A stretch of 64,000 bases of DNA, taken from NCBI RefSeq assembly GCF_020509005.1, contig NC_063016.1, forward strand, positions 62,001 through 126,000, given 5' to 3'. The stretch comes from Fulvia fulva (lineage: Eukaryota > Ascomycota > Dothideomycetes > Mycosphaerellales > Mycosphaerellaceae). The notes beneath the pieces are model-generated. The model had not been told where the DNA came from, searched no databases, and was given only the letters and a program-made list of their open reading frames with translations. A program made the position numbers and the translations under genes. Below are positions 1-12,000 of this stretch, one piece after another (position 1 is the stretch's first letter; each line of letters starts with the position of its first letter).

Positions 1-176
1 CCGACCACGAGGTGCAGAGTATTCATCTGGGCGGCACACAATGGCGTCGAGCATGAAGCTGTTCTTGGAGTGGGTCGATCCATAATCCAAACCTTGCGTC
101 GCGTACTGACCATTACTGTAGAGCTCTACAAGGCGAGCAAGTCTCTCTCGAGGTAGGACCCGACGATAACACCACA

Positions 177-974
177 ATGTACACCCCTTCGAAAGCCATC
201 CTGTGCAGCGGATCCAGGTGGTTTGACGCGGCGTTCAAAGACGGCCGCTTCCAGGAAAGTCAATCGGGCAGCATTAGGCTTCCAGACGACTGTCCTGAAG
301 CATTTGGAGCTCTTCTCTACTACGTTCATCAAGACTCTCTCGTGTGGACCACGTGGCCTGAAGACAGCGACGAGTGTGGCGAGCAACTCTGGTTGTGCTT
401 CAAGGTCTGGCTTCTTGGCGACAAGTACCTTCTGGAGGATCTCCAGAATACTGTCATGGAGAGAATCTGTGCTCTGCTGATCAGTGTCGACTCAGCTGGA
501 GAGGCGATGCCTGTAGCAGTGGAAGTGCTAGCGATGTGTTACGAGGCCTGCCCGGAGGGCTTACCATTGAGGGTCATCATCGCGGATCACGTTGTCAACA
601 GAATGAGAAACAGCCCGTCTGCCTTTGCGAGGGCAGGGCCTCTCGCAAGCTTGCCAGCATTCCTGCCACTTCTGCATTCATCAGAGACAGCTCTCCACAC
701 CAACCCTGATACATTCCCTCGCTACCGTAAGCCACGCGCAAACACGGACTTGCTCTGGATCCCACCTCCAGGCAGCACACCTCAACAAAGCAGTAAACGC
801 GGCCTGCCAGTCGTGTACAGGAACAACTGGAATGTGCTGCCTACGTGTTGCGAAGTCTGCGGGTTCTGTCTCGAAGAGAGAGAGAGTCCGCGACTCTACT
901 GTAAGGACCACGCCTCGACCAAGTGTATCTGTACGAAAAGTTTGACTGTGGCTTGTAAAGAGTGTCGTCCGTAG
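177..974 (+). CDS. BTB/POZ-domain protein, copy 1 (N-terminus frameshifted)
   Basis: Residues 1-90 match the core of a fungal BTB/POZ fold: LCSGSRWFDAAFKDGRFQES, then IRLPDD, then a helix ending LWLCFKVWLLGDKYLLEDLQ. BTB domains mediate homo- or hetero-dimerisation and often bind Cul3, but no partner can be named here. The last 45 residues hold a Cys cluster (C-x2-C-x2-C...C-x-C...C-x2-C) that resembles a small zinc-binding module. The first ATG of the open frame is 177. However, sequence homologous to the N-terminus of the neighbouring paralogue starts at ATG 41 in another frame, and the right frame is open from position 57 without an ATG. So either the protein starts late and lacks the first BTB strand, or the copy carries a small indel between 77 and about 110. 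It is single-exon here, whereas the neighbour keeps an intron in the middle of the domain. Confidence 0.6.
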   Translation: MYTPSKAILCSGSRWFDAAFKDGRFQESQSGSIRLPDDCPEAFGALLYYVHQDSLVWTTWPEDSDECGEQLWLCFKVWLLGDKYLLEDLQNTVMERICALLISVDSAGEAMPVAVEVLAMCYEACPEGLPLRVIIADHVVNRMRNSPSAFARAGPLASLPAFLPLLHSSETALHTNPDTFPRYRKPRANTDLLWIPPPGSTPQQSSKRGLPVVYRNNWNVLPTCCEVCGFCLEERESPRLYCKDHASTKCICTKSLTVACKECRP

Positions 975-1432
975 ATCAGTAGCGATTGGAACATAGGTCA
1001 TAATAGATAGAGTAGCGACCAAGTGTCATAAAGCGCTGTCAAATTGCACTTCAAGTGGCCGTCAGTCGAAGGCACGGCGCAGATGTGAAAAATTTATTCG
1101 GCAGATGACGGACGCGCTGTGACTGATCCGCTGCTGCCACTCACAGTCCCTTCGATTGCACGGCGCATCAGTATAGTCTACAAGTTTCATGCATGTGGCG
1201 TCTGTCACGAGCAGAATTTGACGGTGTTTGGGCAGGGTAGTCTCGTATCCTCATTCACTCAGCCCCCACATTGCACATGAAACGCATATGCCCGCTCGGG
1301 CGGGCATATTTCTTCCATTCTCTTCCTTCTTCACACATCACACTTCCAACTACAACCACCAACGCAAACCACACCCAACCATCACATCCACCAGTACCAC
1401 CTCATACCATCATCGCACCTCGCGCCCGCATC
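975..1432. other. Intergenic region between the two BTB genes
   Basis: No gene is supported. It must hold the terminator of copy 1 and the promoter of copy 2. The only distinct structure is the inverted repeat at 1286-1309. Confidence 0.6.
1286..1309. repeat. Perfect inverted repeat upstream of the second BTB gene
   Basis: ATATGCCCG is followed by a 6-nt loop and then CGGGCATAT: two exact 9-nt arms centred about 135 bp before the ATG at 1433. It could be a dimeric regulator binding site or a hairpin in the 5' UTR. The position is suggestive but the function is inferred. Confidence 0.6.
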
Positions 1433-2391
1433 ATGGCTGCAGTCGACACATTCCTCGAGTACGTGTGCCACCTCGCCATGTGCCGCGCAAACACACTCAC
1501 AAGATACAGACAGCTCCGCAGTGAGCAGATCACTATCCGAGTCGCCACCGGTGACGACAGCAAAGACTACCGGCTTCCAAAGGCGCTCCTGTGCAGCCGC
1601 TCGACTTGGTTCAACAATGCTCTCAAGGATGGTCGTTTTCAGGAGGCGCGTACCGGTATCATCAACTTACCCGACGACTCCATCAGAGCCTTCGACCACT
1701 TCGTCAGGTTCCTGTACGTGGAAAACTTGGTGTTCGACGACAAAGGTGACATAGCAGGTCGTGCGTATCAGTTGTGGGAGTGCTGCCAAGTTTGGGCGCT
1801 CGCCGATAAGGTAATTTCGAGTCCGCAGCAGATGATGGGCATTCAGCTTACTCCTTCGCTCTACAGTACATACTTCCGGACCTCCAGAGCTGTGCCATGT
1901 CAAAAGCAGCCCTTCTCTTCTTGGAAGCAGAACCACCCACACCTTTCGCGCTCGCACAGTGTTGGGACTCGGTTCCCGACCACTCTCCGTTTAGATTGCT
2001 AATGGCGGACTTCGTCGTTGATTCTATCCGCCGGGACTCGAACACATGCGAGAGATTTGAGGAAGTTTGTGGGCGCTCAGGCTTCCTCAAGGAGCTTCAC
2101 AACTCGCAGGCTCTGGCGCACTGTCACCCAGAGAAGTTCCCGCGCTTCAAGAAGCCACAGGTACACTCCAAGATCTTGTTCCCGGAGCCCAAGGAAGAAG
2201 AAAGAAGTGAGCAATGTGTGACCGGTGGGAGCAGATGGTGGGAGGCGAGGTGGGAAGCGAATTGCCACGAGTGCGGGTACTTCGCGAAAGTTCAGGCAAT
2301 CTGCTCCGGCTGTATGGTCGCCCCAAGGGCATGCAAGTGTAGCCTTGATGCAGGAGATTTGCTCCTGTGTGACGACTGCAACCGCAGATAA
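1433..2391 (+). CDS. BTB/POZ-domain protein, copy 2 (two exons)
   Basis: Exons are 1433-1810 and 1867-2391, separated by a 56-nt intron (GTAATT...CTACAG, phase 0), giving 300 aa. The splice restores ALADK-YILPDLQ, matching LLGDKYLLEDLQ of copy 1, which supports the junction. Residues about 30-130 are the BTB domain (ITIRVATGDD, then LPKALLCSRSTWFNNALKDG, then INLPDD). The C-terminus carries C-x2-C...C-x2-C...C-x-C...C-x2-C, a probable zinc-binding tail shared with copy 1. No MATH, BACK or Kelch domain is visible. The two copies lie 458 bp apart in the same orientation, so they arose by tandem duplication, but they are well diverged. The function of this fungal BTB group is unknown; ubiquitin ligase adaptor or transcription-associated scaffold are possibilities from the wider family. 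Confidence 0.75.
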
Positions 2392-2884
2392 CAGCCCCAC
2401 GATTGGGTCAGCTGGGGTGGTTGAGCGCTGGAAGACTACCGTAGCCCTTCATAAGGCCGAGGCACAGTCCACAGGCTGCAAATGAGGACAGATTACAGCG
2501 TCTGGGGCTTCGCCGATGCGTTGGCGAAATGGTAGCATCGCTGTGAGCTATAGAAGGGGGAAGCACTACGCGAACGCTATGCCTCGCATAGTCGGGATGT
2601 GGCAGCCTGGACCTAGATGCAACAGTGCTTTTCCAATACATCATGAGCGACACAAATCCTATACACTAGTGGACATGACCGTGGTGGACTGTCGCATACC
2701 CGAACAATTCGTGTCTAGTCCATGACATGTGCAAGGGATGTGTTGGATCCTCATAATCTCGGAGCGTGTCAAAGAGTTTTCTCCATGATACCCAACACGT
2801 CGCTGTCGTGAGAAAAAGTATGCTTGGCGTTGAAGATGATGAGAATCTGACATAATCATTGCAGGTGTCACACCGATGGACAGC
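2392..2884. other. Intergenic, convergent 3' ends
   Basis: Lies between the second BTB gene and the 3' end of the cutinase gene. I see no gene, repeat or RNA in it. Confidence 0.5.
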
Positions 2885-3748
2885 TCAAGAAGTTCCCCTC
2901 AAGTTTCCAACCCCAAACGTCGTCCCCAAGCTCTGCGTAGGCGCATCATTAGGATACCGCAAATGCCGCCTATCAATACCCCGTCCATTTGTCGTATCAC
3001 AAACCCCATCACCCTGCACATCATCAAATCAGCACTCGTTCCCTTTCCCTTCCCGCCACACCCACCTCAAGACACCACTTACAAAGATACACACATCCAA
3101 CGTCTTACTAATCCACGTGCTCGGAATCCCAGCTGAGCAACGGGCACGGAGACCGTTGACGTTGCGGGTAGTGGTGCCGCCGTTGTTATCGACGTTGCAG
3201 GTGAGACCGGCCTTGTGGTCCGGATCACCGATGAGGAAGACGCCCTTGACGGCATTGAAGTTCGCGCCAGTCAGCATAGGGACAGCGTCGACGGTAGCGG
3301 CCGCGCCTTGGGAGTAGCCTTGGAGGAGGAAGCATTCGTTTGGGTTGGTTTGGAGGGTTGATTGGACTTTGTTGACGATCTATCAACATGAATGTTAGTG
3401 GAGATCAAACGTTAGGAAGAGGACCGGGGGGAATGCTTGCGTCTCGGGTCCCAGAGGCAGAGTTCTGGCTGAAGGCTGCCGGGTAGACGGTGTTGTAGAT
3501 TTTGCCGCCGGAGACTTGGGATTGGATGTTGCGGTTCATGGTGGTGAAGCCGGCGGAGGGGCCTTGACGCTCGCCGGTGCCGCGGGTGTTGATGATGGCT
3601 GGATGAGGGTTGTTAGTACTGTTGTTTGCTCGAGCGACGTCCTTCCATCTATCGTACTGTAGCTGGAGCAGGCCGCCTATCGCTCTACTGGGTTACCAGA
3701 TACGGCGACGGCAAGCGCCAGAACGGCGGCTGCTGGAGTAAAATGCAT
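2885..3748 (-). CDS. Cutinase (secreted serine esterase, CE5-like), four exons
   Basis: Exons on the minus strand are 3748-3697, 3598-3441, 3379-3083 and 3013-2885, giving 211 aa, the normal cutinase length. It starts with a signal peptide (MHFTPAAAVLALAVAVSG). The nucleophile motif GYSQGAAA lies in exon 3. The catalytic Asp is expected in GDGVCDT and the His in DRRHLRYPND, both encoded by exon 4. Cysteines near the first and second halves can form the conserved disulfides. Intron 2 (3440-3380) appears to be a GC-AG intron (GCAAGC...GATAG); the join SGTRD-IVNKVQ fits the family. Introns 1 and 3 are GT-AG (98 and 69 nt). Cutinases hydrolyse plant cutin or other polyesters outside the cell, so this fits a plant-associated fungus. 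The splice model is my reading; the family assignment is firm. Confidence 0.9.
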
Positions 3749-4817
3749 CGCGGCTGGTGTTTTTAACGAGAATGTGATGGTTTTAAAGGGGATTGCCATT
3801 GTTCTGCGCAGGCACTGGGTAGATATATGTCTTGAAGAGGTGCGCTCGACCCATGGTTTCAATATACAGCCTGAATCCGCCATCGCTAAGAGACTTCCCA
3901 TTCTGAGAGCTTGTGACTCATCGAAGAAGCAGCCAAAATGATTGATGCATATCTGCTAGCGCGAGCACGCCGCTGCCTCGACTCCTGCTGCTGTCGTCCA
4001 GAGGCGGCGAGAGTGGACGACAGGCACGAGCCGGCAGATCTCGTGGTTGTGTCGTGTGTTGCTGATTGGCGCCGTGGACCAGTATTGCGCTCATAGCCAG
4101 CAGCTGCAATCTATGAGACTTGTCTTAGCCTGGATCCATCCTTCCATGACAGGACCTTGGCGCACGGGGTATCCACGGAGCGCAACCAGGATGCGGTGAA
4201 GATCTTCTACACCTCATGTGCCAAGTGTTCAAGTGATGAGGGCTGCAAAATAATCGTGCTTTCAGCCTGCCTAAATGTATAGCCAAACTCTGCAGGGCTG
4301 AACTAAGTCGGTTGAGTAGCTCGATGCGGAGCGGAATGCGACATGTTCAGCATGAACGGCATTCCTGCCGGCGACCTTTCCGGGAGAATGGGTTGTTTGA
4401 TCGACATTGATGGCTTCTCTGCATGGAAGCGACTTTCATGTCGTTGTGTGAGCAAAATGGCGCATTGTGGCAGGTGGGGCTAAACTCTTTGTGGCAGATG
4501 CAGTCCTCTGGTACAAGCAGTTCGGCAGTTGAAGTGGTATATTGCCGAGAAGACGGGAACTGCTCCCGTAGACCTGTCTATCGATATGACTACAACGAAA
4601 GCGGCCAGATACAGGATGTGGTTCTCGTGGAGTGCGTGGTATTGGACCTTGCTTGCATCCGCGGAAGGCAGATCTGTGCCCTTTGTTTCGTGATCGTGCT
4701 GCGGAATTGCTGGGAGAGGAGGTCCGTTCAAGTTTTCCATGCAGGAAGGTATTTGATGGTAGCGACTTCGGTGATGCGTTGAGTCGCTGGTCCTCGGGCG
4801 TCTTAGGCTTGCAACGC
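3749..4817. other. Intergenic region upstream of cutinase
   Basis: Contains the cutinase promoter side and the 3' side of psf3. A 119-codon open frame at 4423-4782 (+) has no recognisable domain and overlaps what is probably psf3 3' UTR, so I do not call it. Confidence 0.5.
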
Positions 4818-5463
4818 TCAAGGACGACTGGAGGTGACGGACCACTTCTTGACAGCAGCGTTGCCTTCGTGAGCAGCACGAAATACTGGTTGATGGGTCA
4901 GCAAAGAGCACGGTAGTCTTCGAGACCACACTCACGTTCGCGCTCGCTGCGTTCAAGGCCTCTCATGAACTCATCGCCCTCTCCCATCGAGCGGGTGTTC
5001 TGTGCCTTGTCTGCGATCTCCAGTGCACGTTCTCTGAAGGTCTGGAAATTTCACGGTCAGGATGGTAAACATCTCGGCTAATTCTGACTGCCATACACAC
5101 CTTACTCAAAACATCTGCCAGCTCCTCATCGTCGAACAGATTCAGAATCCTCTCACCCATACCATAGAACCACTGAGCCTGGGCACGAATGTCGACAGAC
5201 TTTGGTCCAGCCGCCAAGGCAGCCATGACCTTGGGACCAAGAGCCGATGGCACATCCATCGATGCCAACGAAGATGAAGGTCCCGCAGGTTTGGACATGG
5301 CGAGCATTTCCGCCAGCCATAGTGGAAGATCCAATTTGGTGCCGACCTCGACCGTGGAGCCGGCGTTCAGCGCACTGAGCTCGGGTACAGTGAGCTCGAA
5401 TGTGCAGGGAGCCTTTTGAGCTTCGGTGAGGATGGCGTCGGGGTCGTAGTATTTCGAGGCCAT
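4818..5463 (-). CDS. PSF3: GINS complex subunit Psf3, three exons
   Basis: Exons are 5463-5101, 5041-4936 and 4885-4818, with introns of 59 and 50 nt (GTGTGT...CCAG and GTGAGT...CCAG), giving 178 aa. The start MASKYYDPDAILTEAQK, followed by a lead-in to GTKLDLPLWLAEMLA, is the hallmark of Psf3, and the length fits (about 180-190 aa). GINS (Sld5-Psf1-Psf2-Psf3) with Cdc45 and Mcm2-7 forms the CMG replicative helicase in the nucleus. The gene is divergent from BLM10 with a 585-bp shared upstream region. An ACGCGT box sits 10 bp before the ATG. Nothing is broken. Confidence 0.9.
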
Positions 5464-6048
5464 GGCGGTGGGACGCGTCTGTTACGCGGTACTGCTGCAT
5501 GAGAAGAGAAGATGCTCTGTGGGAACCAACGTCTCCGTGGTATTCACGTTGGACCGATATAGTCAACACTTGCTGATGTTTCTCGCTTGATCAACACGAG
5601 TGGAGGAAACAGTTTAGTCAGCAGTGTTTCTGCAGCACGGCGTCCTTCCCGAGACCGAAGCCAAAGCGCGGGTGCATCTGCAGACCGCATCACCACTCCC
5701 GGAAGCTGCTGAGCTCTGCACCACGTGTGCACGTGCTCTGTGCTACACACATCTCGCCTCCAGTCTGGAACAGCACGCCGCATCTCTGCACCTCAACCAT
5801 CCACCACCCGGCTGGAGCTACACTGGCCGCACGTCCATTATCGCTGTACCGCCATCCCGCGCCGCCCCTCATTCCTCGCCGACCTCGACAGAAACATCCA
5901 TCGGCTGTCGTGTGATCACCAACCGAAGTCGTGAAGCTTACTCGACAAGCTATCACTACCGATACCATACCGACCATCATACAGCACCTGATCAGCGCAG
6001 AGCGTCTCCAATGAGCGCTCGAGCCGCACGCTCAAACACACGCTCATA
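5464..6048. promoter_or_regulatory. Divergent promoter region of psf3 and blm10
   Basis: 585 bp between two divergent start codons, so it must contain both promoters. The stretch before 6049 is C/A-rich, as is usual for fungal 5' leaders. No PACE-like GGTGGCAAA element (Rpn4 site of yeast proteasome genes) was seen. Confidence 0.6.
5473..5478. promoter_or_regulatory. MCB-like box ACGCGT near psf3
   Basis: The sequence ACGCGT is palindromic and matches the MluI cell-cycle box bound by MBF in yeasts, which drives G1/S expression of replication genes. It lies 10 bp upstream of the psf3 ATG. A 6-mer can occur by chance; the gene's role makes it plausible. Confidence 0.35.
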
Positions 6049-9000
6049 ATGGCCGACGATGGCCCCGTCCACGATCGCGTGGCAGATCTGCTGGGCCAGG
6101 CAAATGGACATGCAGACGCTGGCAACGATGCCTCGCGAGCAACATCGCCTGGCGCGCCTGGTTATCGCAGTGCGGATACCACCGGTGATGGCGACGCCGA
6201 GCTCGAGCGCCTAGGACGCAGCAGACCGAGGACCTTCCCGTACACCAAATACCTACCCTACGACACCGAGACACGCGATAAGAGAGAGCAAGATCTGGAT
6301 GAGATGATCAAGCATCTGTATGTGTCAGTCGCCTCGGGAGACTTCTCGCCCGGCGCCGTGCATTGGACAAAGGAGATACGCGGATGGATGGGCCTCAAGT
6401 TCGACTTGACCAAGCAGCAGCGCATCGCCTTGGTGAAGCTCTACTACGAGCTCTCTCTGGCGCCTGGCCTCGAGTATGCGGTGAGCGAGAGATTTTCCAG
6501 CATGTTCATGGTCCTCACCAAGCGCAAGCACTATCTGCGCCCTGGCAAGGACCTCACACTGGACTGGCGGCCGCTGTTCAAAGAGCTGAAAGTCTTCATC
6601 CTGCCTTCGGAAACCAGCACGCAGAACACATACAGCAGCAAGAGGAACTACCGAACTTTGACCAAGACATGCACGTTCGCGCAGCTGTTCTTCGATCCCC
6701 GGGACATCCCTGCGATATTGGAAGAGTTCCTGCCATACTACAGCATGTCTTTCTCGGAGCATGCCTTCGTTGTGCTTGGTCTGTTCAACTTGATGCTGCC
6801 AACCGCAGCACCTCCGCCAGACGAACCAAACCTCCAGCCGCAGTACTATCTGCCTACTCTGTTCCATCTTTGGTCTACTGTGAACAGATCAATGATGGCA
6901 GACATGAAACTCTTGGACATTTTCTCCAGACAGGCACGGGATTGTCTCGGCGCTGAACAAGTTCCATTCGGTCCAAACGGTATCTTCACCGAAGAGCAGT
7001 CGTCACTCATCTTCACAGCCGTGCTGCGCTTACTCGAGATTCCCGTCGGCCAAGCGACAACACCTTACAGTCCTTCGGTTGATGTTGGCGCAGGTGCTGC
7101 TGTCTTCCTGGATAGAGATCCTCGGAAGCATCCGGTCGCACACAGCATCGCGAGGTGGATTGTCATGTCCATGTCACCCCAATGTCTGGACGCGAGCAAT
7201 GAACAGTCTGTGCTGCATCGTCTTGAGGGACTGATTCAGGGCATCGAGACCTTCTTTCACCCTTCGAATTCAGGAGGCTGGACTAAGACTCTGTCTCAAC
7301 TAGTGTATTACCTGGCAGACTTCTTCGTCATGCGCTGGAACCGTGAGCAGAGCGGTGAGTACGACATTCCCGAGGACCGAAAGCTCAACGACACCGTGAA
7401 GCATCGATTTGTGCTCTGCCTCCGCGAAGTCACATTCATGGGAATCTACGCCAAGAGTGGAACAGCTATGAACTTCAGCCTGAGCACGCTACAGAGCTTG
7501 GCTGCACTCGAACCGAATCTCATTCTACCGGGTGCGTTACAGCGCATCTACCCAGCCATGCAAGGCCTTGTTGAGGTGCACCGAACGATATCGTCGATCC
7601 GTGCGTTACAGATGCTGAGCAGAATCATCGCAAGAACGAAGGGTTTCAGGTGTCATCTCACCACTTTGCTTGGTCTGGCACTGCCGGGCATCGATGCCAA
7701 CGATCTTGACAAAACTATGCATTCTTTGGCTTTCGTCCAGTCAGTGTGCTACAACATCCCGCTTCATGACTTGACGGTGCAACCACGACGAGAGAAGAGC
7801 GAGCTCAACGGCGACTACGAAATGGTCGACGCGTCTTCGCCGCCCTCGGGCAGTACTGGTACTGGCATCGCAGTCGAGTGGGTCACCGCACAAGTCAACC
7901 GCTTCGAGCAAGGGGGACCCGGGATTGAGATCGACTATGCAAACGAACTATCTGATGAAGACGAAGAGATGATCCTCAAGTCTTCTACAGCAGGCTTCCA
8001 GGAGTTTCTCATAAGCTTCATCGGTAAAGTGTTTACACTACTGCAGAATCTGCCAGATGCAGCTCGCGTCAAGAGCGGCAGTCCAGAGGAGAACGTCGTC
8101 AACACCCTGCCTGCTACCTTCAGCCCACTGCTCGCGAGTCTGAGTCCACAGCTTTATGATGTTGCACTCGAGCACATTGCGCGATTCGTCTCGAACCATG
8201 TCGTGCATCAAGCGAGGGATGCGATGGCCTTCATCTGCAACGCTTTGGTCAAGATCTCGCCGAAGAAGGCACTTCACAGACTGTTGCCGGACCTGATTTC
8301 ATCCATTCGAACTGAGATCAGCGAGAACGGTGCAGGCTCCACACGAACGACGGGTAGCGAGATCCTGCCAAGAGATCGAGCTCTCGTGTGGCATGTGTCG
8401 TTGCTCAGCATGTGCGTGGTGCATGTTGGTCGAGATGTCCTCGACTTCAAGGATGATCTATTCAACATTGCGGTGTTCATGCAAGATACCTGCAAGGGTA
8501 TCCCACTCGTACACGTCTCCAACTTCGTGCACCATCTGCTGCTCAACCTTACAGTGACCTACACCATGGACTTTGATCTTTTCAACCAAGAAGACATCGA
8601 CAAGGGTCTCACAAGCCAGAGCTGGGGCTATAACGTGGACCCAACCAGTCTGGACATCAAATGGCACGTTCCAGAGCAGAGCGAACTCGACTTTGCCGTC
8701 AAGATCTTCGAAGCTCAAGGTGGTCGCGCGCTGGACGCTCTGGAGAAGCTCACTGCCGACACTGCGTCCACGAAGCGCGATGGTGTTGGCAAAGACTGGT
8801 CCGATGAGGTCTCCCGAAACCTGGTCTTGCTTCGTTTGACCATTTCCGGCATGTCACGCCTGTTCCGATCCGACGATGGCTCTGTCACTCCCTTCACCTT
8901 TGCCGATCTGACGCCAAATTCATCGGACGATAACATCGCCATGACTGCCAGCGAGATCGACTCGGACGCAAACGACAGTGCCGTTGATCTTGATGGTCCT

Positions 9001-12000
9001 GACGACGAGAAGATTCGACGTACTTTCCAGTATCCCACAGGGTATCCACTGGAGGTGGGCAGTGCATCTTACGAGTCTGTCCATCGCATGCGTGTCCGCG
9101 CTGGTGAGACACTGCACAGAGTCCACGAGTTCTTGATCAAGAACCAGCCGGATGATGTCCCATGCTTCAACTCATTATACAGCGCTTACAAGTCCTGGTT
9201 CGTGGATATCGGCATAGAGCGCTCTGCCCACGTGCTCGACAGACTCACCAGGTTACTGGCTGCAGACATCCATCCCTTCAAGACTTCCGGCACGAGAAAG
9301 GAGTATCCCAGGCCATTACTGGTACGCCGAGCGAACCTCTACCACTTCCAACGACTGCGGTTCAACGAGCATCCACGGGCTGCTTCAGACCTGGACAAGA
9401 CACTTCTTCTTGACTTGGCGCACTCCAGCACATCGGTGTACACCGACATCCGTCGTACTGCGCAATCAGCCGGCGAGCAGGCTGTAAAGAGCATCACAGG
9501 AGCCAAAGCTCTTATCGTGCCTCCTCTCCTGGATGCACTCGAAGACGCCTTGAAGAAGGGTGATCATCCGAGAATTAAGGGTGCGGTCTTCTCCTTACTC
9601 TTCGGAAGCCTGGCAAAGCTGATCGGGCGAAATTGGAAGTTCGCTCCACGAATGATCAGATTGTTCATCAAAGTCTCGGAAGCAGATCGTCCAAGCATCC
9701 AGAAGTTGGTTGGGCACTCCAGTCTCACAATACAGGACATGACCAAAGCCCTGGACAGAATGGTGATCCTCGACGAGGACACTTTGGCTGCAATATGGCC
9801 AAAGGACGCCTCGCCACCCGGCAGAACCATTGCTTCGACCGTTGAAAACACACGAGGCCTCGTCGAGTCGAAGCGGACCAAGCTGAAGAAGCGACGAGTC
9901 GTTGTGGAGAAGAGCAAGTCTGAGTTGGCTGCCGAGTTGATCGTATCGGTCAAGAACAGCCACTGGAAGAAAGCCAGTCGCACCGCTGTCATGGCCATTG
10001 GACTCGACTACCGCTTCGAGACCATTGCTTCGGAAGGTATGCTCGAGCTCATCCTGAAGGGTGTTGTTGACCCGCATCCGAACCTCCGCATTCTGTACGC
10101 CACATCACTTAACGCCATCTTCAGTCTGACGCAGACTCGCGCACTCGTTGGGCACAAATACGAAAACTATCTCCTCGATGCGCAGAAGGATCCAGACGAG
10201 GTGTCCATCCCGACTGAACGCGACGACCCGACTTGGACTCAACGCTACCTCGAATCTTTTGCCAAACCAGAAGCTGATGCGTACATCGATAGCGACTACC
10301 CTGGTTGGCTCGTGTGGCAGAAGACAATGCGAGGCTTCCGCGTTGGGCCTAGTCAGCTTGAGTACGATGAGCTTGAGACGAAAGTACGTAGCAAGATGGG
10401 CTCGTACATCGACCGTACCTGGGTGTCGACACTCTTTGGCTACATGAAGCAAGAGCCACGTGACGGCCAGGACCGCTTTCGCATGTCCAGCTCCATGATC
10501 GTCGCATACGCCATGGACCTCTTGTCTGATGGTCACACGAAGGTGGACTTTGAAGACCTCAAGGACTTGACACTAGCAGTCTATGGCGACGGATCTGACA
10601 AGCATCAACATCGTGCTCTGTCTGAGATTATGGGCGCCATGCTCAGCAGCTCAGAAGACTTTGAGCCTGTGCTGAGAACCGAGATCTGGGAGTTTGCCTT
10701 CCCGATCGTGCGTCGTATCTTCAGCGATGGCTTGACACCCGAGAACAGCTCATACTGGCAGACCTTCGTGACCCTTATTGTGGGCGGCAAGGATCCGCGT
10801 CGCGCTTGGCCGCTTGTCGATTGGCTCGCTAGCTTCCGACTGGATATGGACAGCAGCGCGGCCTTCAAGGAGAGCTCGAAGGTGCAGCTACTGCAGCTCG
10901 TGATTGGCGCGACTGGATGGCACTTCCAGCTACATCAACCTATCGCCGATGACTTCTTGGAGCATCTTGACCATCCATACAAGAGTGTGAGGGAGATCGT
11001 AGGCAGTACGCTGTCCACCATCTTCCGTTCGAGATACCACGAGTCGTACAAAGACGTACCCTCTCTGCTGGAAGCGCAGAAGGCTGCTTCATCTGTCGGC
11101 ACCAGGCCATATCAGCCTACCGAGGAGTTCTCTGGCATTGTGAAGAACACCTTCGAGCGTCTTGCTCAGTGGAGAAGGGAACGCCCGATCGGTACACAAC
11201 AGCCGACTCCCTACACACAAGCGAGCAAGACCGTGCTGCTCTGGCTAGATGGATCGCTGGCACAGCATGACTGCACCTCCCTTGTTCCATTCTTCCCTGA
11301 GATCATGGAGGAGCTGTTACACATGATGGACATCAAGGAAGACCCAGAACTACAATCCCTCGCGTACCACGTCTTCCGTCACCAGCCAAACATTGCTCAC
11401 CGGCCAGGTGAAGACGAAGCTTTCGTTGCTTCTCTCGTGAAGATTGGCAGAGAGTCGACGTCATGGCACCAACGTCTGAGAGTGCTCATCAACATCCAAG
11501 TCATCTACTTCCGCCAACTCTTCCTCATGCCCCGCAAGCAAGCAGAAGACCTCTTCCTCTGCGTCCGAGAAATGCTGCACGACACGCAACTCGAAGTGCG
11601 ACTCGGTGCACAGGCCACTCTCGGCGGCATGGTCCGATGCTCACCGATCGATTTCCGTGAGAAGAAGGTCGCAGATTTGAAGAAGCACTTTGCCAATCTG
11701 CTGCTCAAGAATCCTCTCCCGAAGAGACCCAGAGGCGGCGCTCTCAACAAGGAAGGAACGAGCACACCTACACCCGAGCAGAACAAGCTCGTCCTGACAC
11801 GACATGCTGCTGTGCTGGGTCTCGGCGCACTCGTACAGGCGTTCCCGTACACCTCGCCGCCGCCGCAGTGGTTGCCAGAGGTGCTTGCCACGCTTGCTGG
11901 CAAGGCCGCTAGTGATCCAGGTATGGTGGGGAAGAGTGTGAAGACGGTGCTCAGTGATTTCAAGAAGACGAGGCAGGATACTTGGCATGTTGATGTGAAG

